DNA of 44,034 nucleotides. Origin: Streptomyces yangpuensis (GTDB taxonomy: Bacteria; Actinomycetota; Actinomycetes; Streptomycetales; Streptomycetaceae). The notes beneath the pieces were generated by a model that was not told the DNA's origin, did not search any database, and saw only the letters and a list, made by a program, of their open reading frames with translations. The stretch covers positions 157,744-201,777 of the forward strand of contig NZ_LBMK01000004.1 of assembly GCF_001005295.1 (NCBI RefSeq), in the 5' to 3' direction. This document shows positions 34,359 through 42,688 of this stretch, piece after piece (the first letter of the stretch is position 1; the number at the start of each line of letters is the position of its first letter). A program made the translations under genes and the position numbers.

Positions 34359-35990
34359 TCAGCCGAGGGGGAGCTCCAGGTACGACGGGGTGGCCTCCGG
34401 GGAGGTGAAGGCCAGCGTCGCGCGGGGCAGGTTGGCGTCGGCGTAGAAGGGGTCGCGGGCGTCGATCACCAGCATCAGGCGGTGGCCGCGCTGCACGTCG
34501 TACGCCGTGGCCTGGAGCTCGATGTCCGCGCTGATCAGGCTGTCCGGAGGCGAGGACAGGTCGCTGTACGGGGCGTGCGTGACGAGGTGGGCCGTACCGT
34601 CCGGGGCCGTGTCCAGGAGGTACGCGACGAAGGTCGAGCCGGGGTTCGCCGCCCGGTAGGTCACGCGGAGCCGGGGCGTGCCGCGCAGCCGGACGGTCTC
34701 CGCGGCCGCTTCGGCCGTCCAGACGGCGGCGACGGTGCGGTCGATGTCCTCCGTCAGGTAGGTCTTCGGGCGGCCCGCCATCTCCGCGTACCCGGACTCG
34801 ACGACCTTGTCGGCTACGGTCGCCGGGGTGTCCATCCCGCACAGGACGGTCGCCGTCCAGCCGGCCTCGCCGGGCTCCGCCTCCGGGACGAGTTCGCCGT
34901 CGTCGGCGAGGTGGAGGCGATGTAGCTGTTCGGTGGCGGAGGGCCAGGTGGGGCGGGGTTCGAGGGTCTTGCTCCACATGACCTCGCCGATGAACTGCCC
35001 CTCGTCGCCGATGCCGTTGTCGATGTCCTTGAGGTGGTGGTCGAACCAGCGGTGGGCGTCCGTCCAGATCCGGTTCGGCAGCCCGAGGACGCCCGGCATC
35101 TCGGGGCCCGAGTGGTCGCCGATGGAGACGGCGAGGCGTTTGGGGCCGGTCAGCTCGTTGAACATCCTGAGGGTCTGGTTGGGCGGGAAAAGCGTCTCGT
35201 GCCAGGCGTGCGAGTAGAAGACCGGCACCTGGCGGCGGTTGAGTTCCTTGATGTGGGTGAAGGGCGAGCGGACCTCGGCCCAGCGCAGGGTGCCCCGGAC
35301 ATCGCTGCCGGTCAGGACGTTGTCGAAGACACTCTGCGTCTGCGGGCTCAGCCGGGCCTTCGAGGCCGCCCGGAGCAGGGCCCGCACGGCGGCGACGTGG
35401 CGGGTGGAGTTCTCGTAGAAGGCCTCCCCGAGGTCGCCCCAGGTGCTGAGCGCGACCACGGCATCGACGCGGGTGTCGTGGGCGGCGACCAGCTGGCTGA
35501 TGCCCGAGCCGTACGAGTACCCGAGGAAGCCGACCTTCGTCACCGGACCGGTGGTGCGCTCGATCAGGTGGTCCAGGGCGCGGCTGCCGTCGGCGACGTC
35601 GAGCGGCCCGGCCATGTCGACCTGGCCCTCGGAGCCGGCGAAGCCGCGGACGGAGTAGGCGAGGACGTTGTAGCCGCGGGCCGCGAACAGGGTGGCCTGC
35701 ACGGCGTACGCGAGCCAGCCCAGGCTGGTCCAGGGCGAGGGCATGACGATCATCGGGCGTGGCTGGGCCCCGGTGTGCCGCCACAGCGCCGCGTCGAGGA
35801 GGTCGCCGTCGGCCCCGGTCACCTTGCCGCGGGTGAAGACGGCGAGGGCGCGCGCCTCGGCGGCCTCGGCGGCGCGGGCGGGCGGCAGGCCGGTGACGTC
35901 GCCGCTCTCCAGCGCGGTGACGAAGGCGGCGAGGGCGGTCGCGTCGAGTTCGGGATAGAGGGAGAAGGGAGGTTGGGCGGCTGGAGTCAC
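34359..35990 (-). CDS. CocE/NonD family serine hydrolase
   Basis: A 543-residue protein from GTG 35988-35990 (VTPAAQPPFSLYPELDATAL). It combines an alpha/beta-hydrolase domain with the C-terminal jelly-roll of X-Pro dipeptidyl peptidases and cocaine esterase. The nucleophile elbow is GYSYG with Ser159. DVADGSRALDHLIE and the preceding YSVRGFAGSEG region are typical of the S15 family, as is the C-terminal VTYRAANPGSTFVAYLLD...GHRLMLVIDARDPF. There is no signal peptide, so it is cytoplasmic. Substrates of such enzymes range from acyl esters to N-terminal X-Pro peptides; the specificity here is unknown. It is divergent from the acyl-CoA operon at 36320, with a 329-bp gap. Confidence 0.88.
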   Translation of the reverse strand: MTPAAQPPFSLYPELDATALAAFVTALESGDVTGLPPARAAEAAEARALAVFTRGKVTGADGDLLDAALWRHTGAQPRPMIVMPSPWTSLGWLAYAVQATLFAARGYNVLAYSVRGFAGSEGQVDMAGPLDVADGSRALDHLIERTTGPVTKVGFLGYSYGSGISQLVAAHDTRVDAVVALSTWGDLGEAFYENSTRHVAAVRALLRAASKARLSPQTQSVFDNVLTGSDVRGTLRWAEVRSPFTHIKELNRRQVPVFYSHAWHETLFPPNQTLRMFNELTGPKRLAVSIGDHSGPEMPGVLGLPNRIWTDAHRWFDHHLKDIDNGIGDEGQFIGEVMWSKTLEPRPTWPSATEQLHRLHLADDGELVPEAEPGEAGWTATVLCGMDTPATVADKVVESGYAEMAGRPKTYLTEDIDRTVAAVWTAEAAAETVRLRGTPRLRVTYRAANPGSTFVAYLLDTAPDGTAHLVTHAPYSDLSSPPDSLISADIELQATAYDVQRGHRLMLVIDARDPFYADANLPRATLAFTSPEATPSYLELPLG

Positions 35991-36319
35991 GTCAGTTCAT
36001 CCTCTTCGTCGAGTGACACGAACGTGGACGGCCGCCCGGGCCCGGAGCGGAGCGTTCAGTATCGACGGGACATCCGGTGACGTATCGCGGGTTTCCGGCG
36101 TACGGCCTGAATCGCCCTCCGCGGTTCCCGCCGCGGGCGGACCGCAAGACCTGCGGCCGGTACGGATGTGGATCAACTGCCTGTGGATTCACGGGCTTTG
36201 GCGCGGTGGCGAGAAGGCGTCACCCCGGTCGGCGCCGGTCGAGAAAATCATGCAAGCGTGCTTGATTGTTTTCTCGGGTGCTGCCAGTCTTCCCCTCACG
36301 CCGAGAAGGGGAGCGCACC
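35991..36319. other. 329-bp divergent intergenic region before the acyl-CoA operon
   Basis: This region separates the leftward CocE-like gene from the rightward TIGR03084 operon. Its right half contains the operator-like palindrome at 36246-36267 and, next to it, 7-base outer arms GAGAAAA (36241-36247) and TTTTCTC (36269-36275). AAGGGGAG before the GTG at 36320 is the ribosome binding site of the operon. No gene is recognised in it. Confidence 0.55.
36246..36267. promoter_or_regulatory. near-palindromic operator candidate for the acyl-CoA operon
   Basis: This 22-bp element begins AATCATGCAAGC and ends GTGCTTGATT. Nine of its eleven base pairs are symmetric about 36256/36257. It lies 53 bases upstream of the operon's first start codon. 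Its size and form suit a TetR-family repressor, which commonly controls acyl-CoA catabolism in actinobacteria; that assignment is inference. No regulator gene is in the window's operon. Confidence 0.55.
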
Positions 36320-37222
36320 GTGCCCGATCCGTCCGCCGTCGACGACGCCGTCGCCGTCTTCACCGATCTGCGCGAGGAGGGGCGTGAACTCGACTCCCTC
36401 GTCGAGGGTTTGTCCGACCCCGACTGGGCCCGGCCCACTCCCGCACCCGGCTGGACCGTCGCCCACCAGATCGCCCACCTGCACTGGACCGACCGGGCCT
36501 CACTGGTCTCCCTCACCGACCCCACGGGCTTCGGCCGCATGGTCGAGGAGGCGCTGAAAGCCCCCGACTCCTTCGTCGACGACGGCGCGCGCGAGGGCGC
36601 ACAGCTTCCGCCCGCCGCCCTGCTCACCCGCTGGCGGGACACGCGCGACGCACTCGGGCAGGCCCTCGCCGCGGCCCCGCCCGACACCCGTTTCCCCTGG
36701 TACGGGCCGCCGATGAAGGCCGCCTCGATGGCCAGCGCCCGCCTGATGGAGACGTGGGCGCACGGCCAGGACATCGCCGACGCGCTCGGCGTGCGCCGCA
36801 CCCCGACCGCACGGCTGCGGCACGTGGCCCGGATCGGCGTACGGGCCCGCGACTACGCCTACGCCGTACGCGGACTGCCTGCGCCCGAGGGGGAGTTCCG
36901 GGTGGAGCTGACCGCCCCCGACGGCGCCGGGGTGTGGGCGTACGGGCCCCCGCAGGCCCCGCAGCGGATCACCGGACCGGCCCTGGACTTCTGTCTGCTG
37001 GCCACCCAGCGGGCCCACCGCGCCGACCTGGCCCTGACCGCGACCGGCCCCGACGCGGACCGCTGGCTGGACATCGCCCAGGCCTTCGCCGGCCCGGCGG
37101 GCGCGGGGCGGGAGCCGGGCGCGGGGCGCGAGCCGGGTATGGACCGGGCGCCGGGGGCGGGGCACGAGCCGGGGGCGGGCCGGATGCCGGGCGCCGGGGC
37201 GGAGCCGGGGGCCCGGCGATGA
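36320..37222 (+). CDS. TIGR03084-type metal-binding DinB-like protein
   Basis: A 300-residue protein from GTG 36320 with AAGGGGAG upstream. The N-terminal ~190 residues are a DinB/maleylpyruvate-isomerase-like four-helix bundle: DPDWARPTPAPGWTVAHQIAHLHWTD, then METWAHGQDIADALG, supplying the histidines for metal. The following part (VELTAPDGAGVWAYGP...ITGPALDFCLLATQRAH) is an SCP2-like extension, as expected for TIGR03084. The last ~40 residues are a repeat of GAGREP-type hexamers (GAGREPGAGREPGMDRAPG...) and are probably disordered. The first gene of a five-gene operon for acyl-CoA breakdown; the next start overlaps its stop (ATGA). The enzymatic role of TIGR03084 proteins is not established. 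Confidence 0.88.
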   Translation: MPDPSAVDDAVAVFTDLREEGRELDSLVEGLSDPDWARPTPAPGWTVAHQIAHLHWTDRASLVSLTDPTGFGRMVEEALKAPDSFVDDGAREGAQLPPAALLTRWRDTRDALGQALAAAPPDTRFPWYGPPMKAASMASARLMETWAHGQDIADALGVRRTPTARLRHVARIGVRARDYAYAVRGLPAPEGEFRVELTAPDGAGVWAYGPPQAPQRITGPALDFCLLATQRAHRADLALTATGPDADRWLDIAQAFAGPAGAGREPGAGREPGMDRAPGAGHEPGAGRMPGAGAEPGARR

Positions 37223-39168
37223 GCCGGCGGCCGCTGCGCATCGGCAACGCGTCCGGCTTCTACGGCGACCGCTTCAGCGCCCTGCACGAGATGCTGACCG
37301 GCGGCCCGCTGGACGTACTGACCGGGGACTACCTGGCCGAGCTGACCATGCTGATCCTGGGCCGGGACCGCCTGAAGAACCCGGACCTCGGCTACGCCAA
37401 GACCTTCCTGCGTCAGCTGGAGGAGGGGCTCGGGCTCGCGCACGACCGGGGCGTACGGATCGTCACGAACGCGGGCGGACTCCACCCGGCCGGACTCGCC
37501 GACGCGATCCGCGCGTTGTCGGCCAAGGTGGGCGTCCCCGTCTCCGTGGCCCACGTCGAGGGCGACGACCTCACCTCCCGCGAGGACGGCGCCCTGACCG
37601 CCAACGCCTACCTCGGCGGCGCCGGCATCACCGCCTGCCTGCGGGCCGGCGCGGACGTCGTCGTCACCGGCCGGGTCACCGACGCGGCCCTGGTCAGCGG
37701 CCCGGCGGCCTGGTGGTTCGACTGGGCGCCGGAGGACCACGACCGGCTGGCGGGCGCGGTGGTCGCGGGCCACGTCCTCGAATGCGGCACCCAGGCCACC
37801 GGCGGCAACTACTCCTTCTTCACCGCCCATGACGTGCGTCGCCCCGGCTTCCCGCTCGCCGAGATCTCCGCGGACGGCTCGGCGGTCATCACCAAACACC
37901 CCGGCACCGGCGGCGCCGTCACCACCGGCACGGTCACCGCCCAGCTGCTCTACGAGACGCAGGGCGTCCGCTACCTCGGCCCCGACGTGACCGCCCGCCT
38001 GGACACGGTCCGGCTGACCGACGACGGCGCCGACCGCGTACGCATCACGGGAGTCCGCGGCGAGCACCCGCCCGCCACCCTCAAGGTCGGCGTGACCCGC
38101 ATCGGCGGCTGGCGCAACGAGGTGGTCTTCGTCCTGACCGGCCTGGACATCGAGGCGAAGGCAGGGCTGGTCCGGTCCCAGCTCGCCGAGACCCTGGACG
38201 ACGTCGCCGACGCCGTCTGGACCCTGGCCCGTACCGACCACGCGGACGCCGACACGGAGGAGACGGCGAGCGCCCTGCTGCGCCTGGTGGTCCGCGACCC
38301 GTCCCCGGACCGGGTCGGCCGCGCCCTGACCTCCACGGCGATCGAACTGGCCCTCGGCAGCTACCCGGGCTTCCACGTCGCCGCCCCACCCGGCCCGGCG
38401 CAGCCCTACGGCGTCTTCGCCTCCTCCTACGTCCCGGCGGCCGAAGTCCCGCACACCGCGGTCCTCCCGGACGCCACCCGCCTCGCGATCCCCGCTCCGG
38501 CTCCTCCGGCCGAACTCTCAGCGGGGCCGGCGGTCCATGCCCCGCTCCCGGCGGGGGAGCCTGCCGCACTTTCGGCCGGGCCGGCGGAGCCCGCATTTTC
38601 AGCCCCGCCGGGGGAGCCCGCGCCACCTCCAGCCCCGCCGGGGGAGCCCGCGCCACCTCCAGTCCTGCCGGGGGAGTCTGCCGCACTTTCAGCCGGGCCG
38701 GCGGAGCCCGCATTTTCAGCCCCGCCGGCGTTTGAGGCGCGGGGGTCCGGGGGCGGAGCCCCCGAGGGGGTCGGGGGCGCAGCCCCCACCGGGTCCGGGG
38801 CGGAGCCCCGGGAGACCGTCCGCGCCCCCCTCGGGGCGCTGGCCGGGGCCCGCAGCGGCGACAAGGGCGGCGACGCCAACGTCGGCGTCTGGACCCGGCC
38901 CGGCCCCGCCTGGGACTGGCTGTGCGCCACCCTGACCGTCGACCGGTTCCAGGCCCTGCTCCCCGAGACCCGCGGCCTCACCGTCCACCGGCACGAACTG
39001 CCGAACCTGCACGCCCTCAACTTCACCGTCACCGGCATCCTCGGCGACGGCGTGGCCTCCGGCCACCGCTTCGACCCCCAGGCCAAAGCCCTCGGCGAAT
39101 GGCTCCGCGCCCGCCACCTCGACATCCCCGTCCACCTGCTCCCGCCCCCGGAGGGGACCGGCCCATGA
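37219..39168 (+). CDS. AtuA-like protein with repeat-expanded linker
   Basis: A 649-residue protein from ATG 37219, overlapping the previous stop by four bases. Residues ~5-430 are the acyclic-terpene-utilisation AtuA domain (IGNASGFYGDRFSALHEML, VRIVTNAGGLHPAGLADAI, ATGGNYSFF, HPGTGGAVTTGTV, VKVGVTRIGGWRNE-like core). The C-terminal ~110 residues (APLGALAGARSGDKGGDANVGVW..., LPNLHALNF, GVASGHRFDPQAKALGEWLRA) are the AtuA-associated ferredoxin-fold domain. AtuA is needed for citronellol/geraniol catabolism in Pseudomonas. Between the two lies a ~90-residue Pro/Ala/Gly stretch encoded by tandem repeats plus a palindromic element (38553-38815), which is absent from ordinary family members. The frame is kept throughout. 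Confidence 0.88.
   Translation: MSRRPLRIGNASGFYGDRFSALHEMLTGGPLDVLTGDYLAELTMLILGRDRLKNPDLGYAKTFLRQLEEGLGLAHDRGVRIVTNAGGLHPAGLADAIRALSAKVGVPVSVAHVEGDDLTSREDGALTANAYLGGAGITACLRAGADVVVTGRVTDAALVSGPAAWWFDWAPEDHDRLAGAVVAGHVLECGTQATGGNYSFFTAHDVRRPGFPLAEISADGSAVITKHPGTGGAVTTGTVTAQLLYETQGVRYLGPDVTARLDTVRLTDDGADRVRITGVRGEHPPATLKVGVTRIGGWRNEVVFVLTGLDIEAKAGLVRSQLAETLDDVADAVWTLARTDHADADTEETASALLRLVVRDPSPDRVGRALTSTAIELALGSYPGFHVAAPPGPAQPYGVFASSYVPAAEVPHTAVLPDATRLAIPAPAPPAELSAGPAVHAPLPAGEPAALSAGPAEPAFSAPPGEPAPPPAPPGEPAPPPVLPGESAALSAGPAEPAFSAPPAFEARGSGGGAPEGVGGAAPTGSGAEPRETVRAPLGALAGARSGDKGGDANVGVWTRPGPAWDWLCATLTVDRFQALLPETRGLTVHRHELPNLHALNFTVTGILGDGVASGHRFDPQAKALGEWLRARHLDIPVHLLPPPEGTGP
38553..38815. repeat. 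in-frame repeat array and palindromic repeat element inside the AtuA-like gene
   Basis: The array 38553-38726 has units of 57, 30, 30 and 57 bases (38553-38609, 38610-38639, 38640-38669, 38670-38726). All lengths are multiples of three. The two 57-mers differ at two positions and the 30-mers at two. Each begins GGGGGAG and ends near CCCGCC or CCTGCC. It is followed by GGCGTTTGAGGCGCGGGGGT (38727 onward) and GGGGGCGGAGCCCCC-type dyads to 38815, resembling repeats I know from Streptomyces intergenic regions. Confidence 0.85.
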
Positions 39169-40763
39169 CCCGTCTGCGCACCACCGTCGACCCTCACGCC
39201 CCCGAGCACACGAGGGCCCGTAAGGCCGCACTGGAGCGCCTCGACGCCCTCGCCGCCGAACACGCCAAGGCCCTGCAGGGCGGCGGGGAGAAGTACACGG
39301 CCCGGCACAAGAAGCGCGGCAAGCTCCTGGCGCGCGAGCGGGTCGAGCTGCTCCTCGACCCCGACACCCCGTTTCTGGAGCTGTCCCCGCTCGCCGGCTG
39401 GGGCAGCGACTACCCCGTCGGCGCCTCCATGGTCACCGGCATCGGCACGGTCGAGGGCGTCGAGTGCCTGGTCACCGCGAACGACCCCACCGTCCGCGGC
39501 GGCGCCAGCAACCCCTGGACGCTGAAGAAGGCGCTGCGGGCCAACGAGATCGCCCGGCAGAACCGCCTGCCCGTCATCAGCCTCGTGGAGTCCGGCGGCG
39601 CCGACCTGCCCTCCCAGAAGGAGATCTTCATCCCGGGCGGCGCGATCTTCCGCGACCTCACCCGGCTCTCCGCCGAGGGCATCCCGACCGTCGCGGTCGT
39701 CTTCGGGAACTCCACCGCCGGAGGCGCGTACATCCCCGGCATGTCCGACCACACCGTCATGATCAAGGACCGTTCCAAGGTGTTCCTCGGCGGCCCGCCC
39801 CTGGTCAGGATGGCCACCGGCGAGGAGAGCGACGACGAGTCCCTCGGCGGGGCCGACATGCACGCCCGCACCTCCGGACTCGCCGACCACTACGCCCTCG
39901 ACGAGTACGACGCCGTCCGCCAGGCCCGCCGGATCGTGGCCCGCCTCAACCACCGCAAGCCCCACCAGGATCCGCCGCGGGCCCAGGAGCCGCTCCACGA
40001 CCCGGAGGAACTCCTCGGGATCGTCCCGCCCGACCTGAAGACCCCCTTCGACCCGCGCGAGGTCATCGCCCGCATCGTCGACGCCTCCGACTTCGACGAG
40101 TTCAAGCCGCTCTACGGCACCAGCCTCGTCACCGGCTGGGCCACCCTCCACGGCTACCCGGTCGGCATCCTCGCCAACGCCCAGGGCGTGCTGTTCAGCG
40201 CCGAGTCCCAGAAGGCCGCGCAGTTCATCCAGCTCGCCAACCAGCGCGACATCCCGCTTCTCTTCCTCCACAACACCACCGGCTACATGGTCGGCAAGGA
40301 GTACGAGCAGGGCGGCATCGTCAAACACGGCTCGATGATGATCAACGCGGTCTCCAACTCGCGCGTCCCCCACCTGTCCGTCCTGATCGGCGCGAGCTAC
40401 GGCGCCGGCCACTACGGCATGTGCGGCCGCGCCTACGAACCCCGCTTCCTCTTCGCCTGGCCCAGCGCCAAATCCGCCGTCATGGGACCCCAGCAGCTCG
40501 CGGGAGTCCTCTCCATCGTGTCCCGGCAGTCCGCCGCCGCCAAGGGACTCCCGTACGACGAGGAACAGGACGCCGGGATGCGCGCCTTCGTCGAGGCGCA
40601 GATCGAGTCCGAGTCCCTCCCCATGTTCCTGTCGGGGCGGCTGTACGACGACGGGGTCATCGACCCGCGCGACACCCGTACCGTCCTCGGCCTGTGCCTG
40701 TCGGCCGTCCACAACGCCCCCGTCGAGGGCGCCCGTGGCGGCTTCGGCGTCTTCCGGATGTGA
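39165..40763 (+). CDS. acyl-CoA carboxylase beta (carboxyltransferase) subunit
   Basis: A 532-residue protein from ATG 39165, overlapping the AtuA-like stop by four bases. It is a full-length biotin-dependent carboxyltransferase of the methylcrotonyl-/geranyl-CoA carboxylase type. Landmarks are EKYTARHKKRGKLLARERVELLLDPD, VANDPTVRGGASNPWTLKK-like core (here TANDPTVRGGASNP), ESGGADLPSQ, GNSTAGGAYIPGMSD, and in the second half FLHNTTGYMVGKEYEQGGIVKHG and GASYGAGHYGMCGRAYEPRFLF (oxyanion and carboxybiotin region). It transfers CO2 from carboxybiotin to an unsaturated branched acyl-CoA. Its partner is the biotin carboxylase encoded next. The GAGHYGMCGRAYEPRF form favours 3-methylcrotonyl- or geranyl-CoA over acetyl/propionyl-CoA (inference). 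Confidence 0.94.
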   Translation: MTRLRTTVDPHAPEHTRARKAALERLDALAAEHAKALQGGGEKYTARHKKRGKLLARERVELLLDPDTPFLELSPLAGWGSDYPVGASMVTGIGTVEGVECLVTANDPTVRGGASNPWTLKKALRANEIARQNRLPVISLVESGGADLPSQKEIFIPGGAIFRDLTRLSAEGIPTVAVVFGNSTAGGAYIPGMSDHTVMIKDRSKVFLGGPPLVRMATGEESDDESLGGADMHARTSGLADHYALDEYDAVRQARRIVARLNHRKPHQDPPRAQEPLHDPEELLGIVPPDLKTPFDPREVIARIVDASDFDEFKPLYGTSLVTGWATLHGYPVGILANAQGVLFSAESQKAAQFIQLANQRDIPLLFLHNTTGYMVGKEYEQGGIVKHGSMMINAVSNSRVPHLSVLIGASYGAGHYGMCGRAYEPRFLFAWPSAKSAVMGPQQLAGVLSIVSRQSAAAKGLPYDEEQDAGMRAFVEAQIESESLPMFLSGRLYDDGVIDPRDTRTVLGLCLSAVHNAPVEGARGGFGVFRM

Positions 40764-40771
40764 GCCCGCAC

Positions 40772-42688
40772 ATGATGACCTCTCCCATCAGCTCCCTGCT
40801 CGTCGCCAACCGGGGCGAGATCGCCGTACGGATCTTCCGCACGGCCCGCGACCTGGGCCTGGCCACCGTCGCCGTCCACTCCGACCCGGACGCCGACGCC
40901 CTGCACGTCCGGGCCGCCGACGCCGCCGTACGGCTGCCCGGCGCGGCCCCCGCCGACACCTACCTGCGCGGCGACCTGATCATCAAGGCCGCCCTCGCCG
41001 CCGGTGCCGACGCCGTCCACCCCGGCTACGGCTTCCTCTCCGAGAACGCCGACTTCGCCCGCCAGGTCCAGGACTCCGGCCTGACCTGGATCGGCCCGCC
41101 CCCCGAGGCCATCGAGGCCATGGCCTCCAAGACCCGGGCCAAGGACCTGATGCGCGCCGCCGGAGTCCCCCTCCTCGACCCCGTCGACCCGGCCGCCGCC
41201 ACCCCCGCCGACCTGCCCCTCCTGCTGAAGGCGGCCGCCGGGGGTGGCGGCCGCGGCATGCGCGTGGTCCGCGACCTGGACGCCCTGGAGGAGGCCCTCC
41301 ACGCCGCCTCCGCCGAAGCGGCGTCCGCGTTCGGCGACGGCGAGGTCTTCGCCGAGCCCTATGTGGAGCGCGGCCGCCACGTCGAAGTGCAGATCCTCGC
41401 CGACGCCCACGGCACCGTCTGGGCCCTCGGCACCCGCGACTGCTCCCTCCAGCGCCGCCACCAGAAGGTCATCGAGGAGGCCCCGGCACCCGGCCTGCCC
41501 GACACCCTGCGCGAGCGCCTCCACACCGCGGCCGTCGCCGCCGCCCGAGCCGTCTGCTACCGGGGCGCGGGCACCGTCGAGTTCCTCGTCACCGCCGACG
41601 GACGCCCCTACTTCCTGGAGATGAACACCCGCCTCCAGGTCGAACACCCCGTCACCGAAGCCGTCTTCGGCCTCGACCTCGTCGCCCTCCAACTGCGCGT
41701 CGCCGAAGGCGCGGCCCTGCCCCCCTCGCCCCCGCAACCCACCGGCCACGCCGTAGAGGCCCGCCTCTACGCCGAGGACCCCGCCCAGGACTGGCGACCC
41801 CAGACCGGTGTCCTGCACACCCTCGACATCCCCGGCCGGGTCCGCGTCGACACCGGCTTCACCGGCGGCGACACCGTCGGCGTCCACTACGACCCCATGC
41901 TCGCCAAGGTCGTCGCCCACGCCCCCACCCGCGCCGAAGCCGTACGCGCCCTTGCCCACGCCCTCGCCGGCGCCCGTATCCACGGGCTCACCACCAACCG
42001 TGAACTCCTCGTGGGCTCCCTGCGCCACCCCGACTTCACCGCCGGACAGCTCGACACCGGCTTCTACGACCGCCACCTCACCACCCTCACCAAGGCCGCC
42101 CCGGACGCCGGCACGGCCGCCCTCGCCGCCGCCCTCGCCGAGGCCGCCCCCACCCCGGACGCCCCCCTCGCTGCCCGGCTCGGCGGCTGGCGCAACCTCC
42201 GCTCCCAACCGCAGACCCGCCGCTACACCACCGCCGGCACCGAGTACGAGGTCCAGTACCACCCCGTAGACCACCCCGGCGTTCGTGTCCTGGCGGCCGA
42301 GCGGCATCTCGTCACCCTCGAAGTCGACGGGATCCGCCGGATGTTCCACGTGAAACGAAATTCGAACAACACCGAGATCTACGTGGACTCCCCGCTCGGA
42401 TCCCACACCTTCACCCCCGTCCCCCGGTTCCCGGACCCCCAGGACCGCACCGAACCGGGCTCCCTGCTCGCCCCCATGCCCGGCACCGTCGTCCGTGTCG
42501 CCGAGGGCCTCACCCCCGGCACCGCCGTCACCGCCGGGCAGCCCCTGCTCTGGCTGGAGGCCATGAAGATGGAGCACCGCATCCTCGCTCCGGCCTCCGG
42601 CACGCTCACCGCGCTCCACGCCGTCACCGGCCAACAGGTCGAGTTCGGCGCCCTGCTCGCCGTCGTCCAGGAGGAACCGCTGTCATGA
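40772..42688 (+). CDS. acyl-CoA carboxylase alpha subunit: biotin carboxylase with BCCP
   Basis: ATG 40772 gives 638 residues. GTG 40760, overlapping the previous TGA (GTGA), is an equally possible start given the operon's habit. Domains in order: biotin carboxylase (SLLVANRGEIAVRIFRTARDLG at the start; ATP-grasp loop AAAGGGGRGMRVV; catalytic EMNTRLQVEHPVTE), a linking region, and a C-terminal biotin carboxyl carrier domain with EAMKMEH. The biotinylated Lys is about residue 599. It carboxylates its own biotin with ATP and bicarbonate for the beta subunit. Within the linker the residues MFHVKR are encoded by a parS-like site (42343-42356). The ATG of the acyl-CoA dehydrogenase overlaps its stop. 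Confidence 0.94.
   Translation: MMTSPISSLLVANRGEIAVRIFRTARDLGLATVAVHSDPDADALHVRAADAAVRLPGAAPADTYLRGDLIIKAALAAGADAVHPGYGFLSENADFARQVQDSGLTWIGPPPEAIEAMASKTRAKDLMRAAGVPLLDPVDPAAATPADLPLLLKAAAGGGGRGMRVVRDLDALEEALHAASAEAASAFGDGEVFAEPYVERGRHVEVQILADAHGTVWALGTRDCSLQRRHQKVIEEAPAPGLPDTLRERLHTAAVAAARAVCYRGAGTVEFLVTADGRPYFLEMNTRLQVEHPVTEAVFGLDLVALQLRVAEGAALPPSPPQPTGHAVEARLYAEDPAQDWRPQTGVLHTLDIPGRVRVDTGFTGGDTVGVHYDPMLAKVVAHAPTRAEAVRALAHALAGARIHGLTTNRELLVGSLRHPDFTAGQLDTGFYDRHLTTLTKAAPDAGTAALAAALAEAAPTPDAPLAARLGGWRNLRSQPQTRRYTTAGTEYEVQYHPVDHPGVRVLAAERHLVTLEVDGIRRMFHVKRNSNNTEIYVDSPLGSHTFTPVPRFPDPQDRTEPGSLLAPMPGTVVRVAEGLTPGTAVTAGQPLLWLEAMKMEHRILAPASGTLTALHAVTGQQVEFGALLAVVQEEPLS
42343..42356. promoter_or_regulatory. 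parS-like site inside the biotin carboxylase gene
   Basis: GTTCCACGTGAAAC differs at one position from GTTTCACGTGAAAC, the ParB-binding parS core conserved in Streptomyces and many other bacteria. It encodes part of MFHVKR. Most streptomycete parS sites cluster near oriC, and distance to the origin is unknown here. Confidence 0.45.

Noticed and set aside
33856..35784. Upstream extension of the membrane-protein frame at 32410, giving 1124 codons.
   Set aside because: The extra part is antisense to the CocE-like hydrolase with its intact Ser elbow. The extension is Arg/Pro-rich and crosses the promoter region of the small secreted gene.
36241..36275. Larger hairpin from GAGAAAA to TTTTCTC around the operon's operator.
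   Set aside because: The 7-base arms are perfect, but their symmetry centre (36258) differs from that of the inner 22-mer, and the inner bases do not pair. I treat only the 22-mer as operator.
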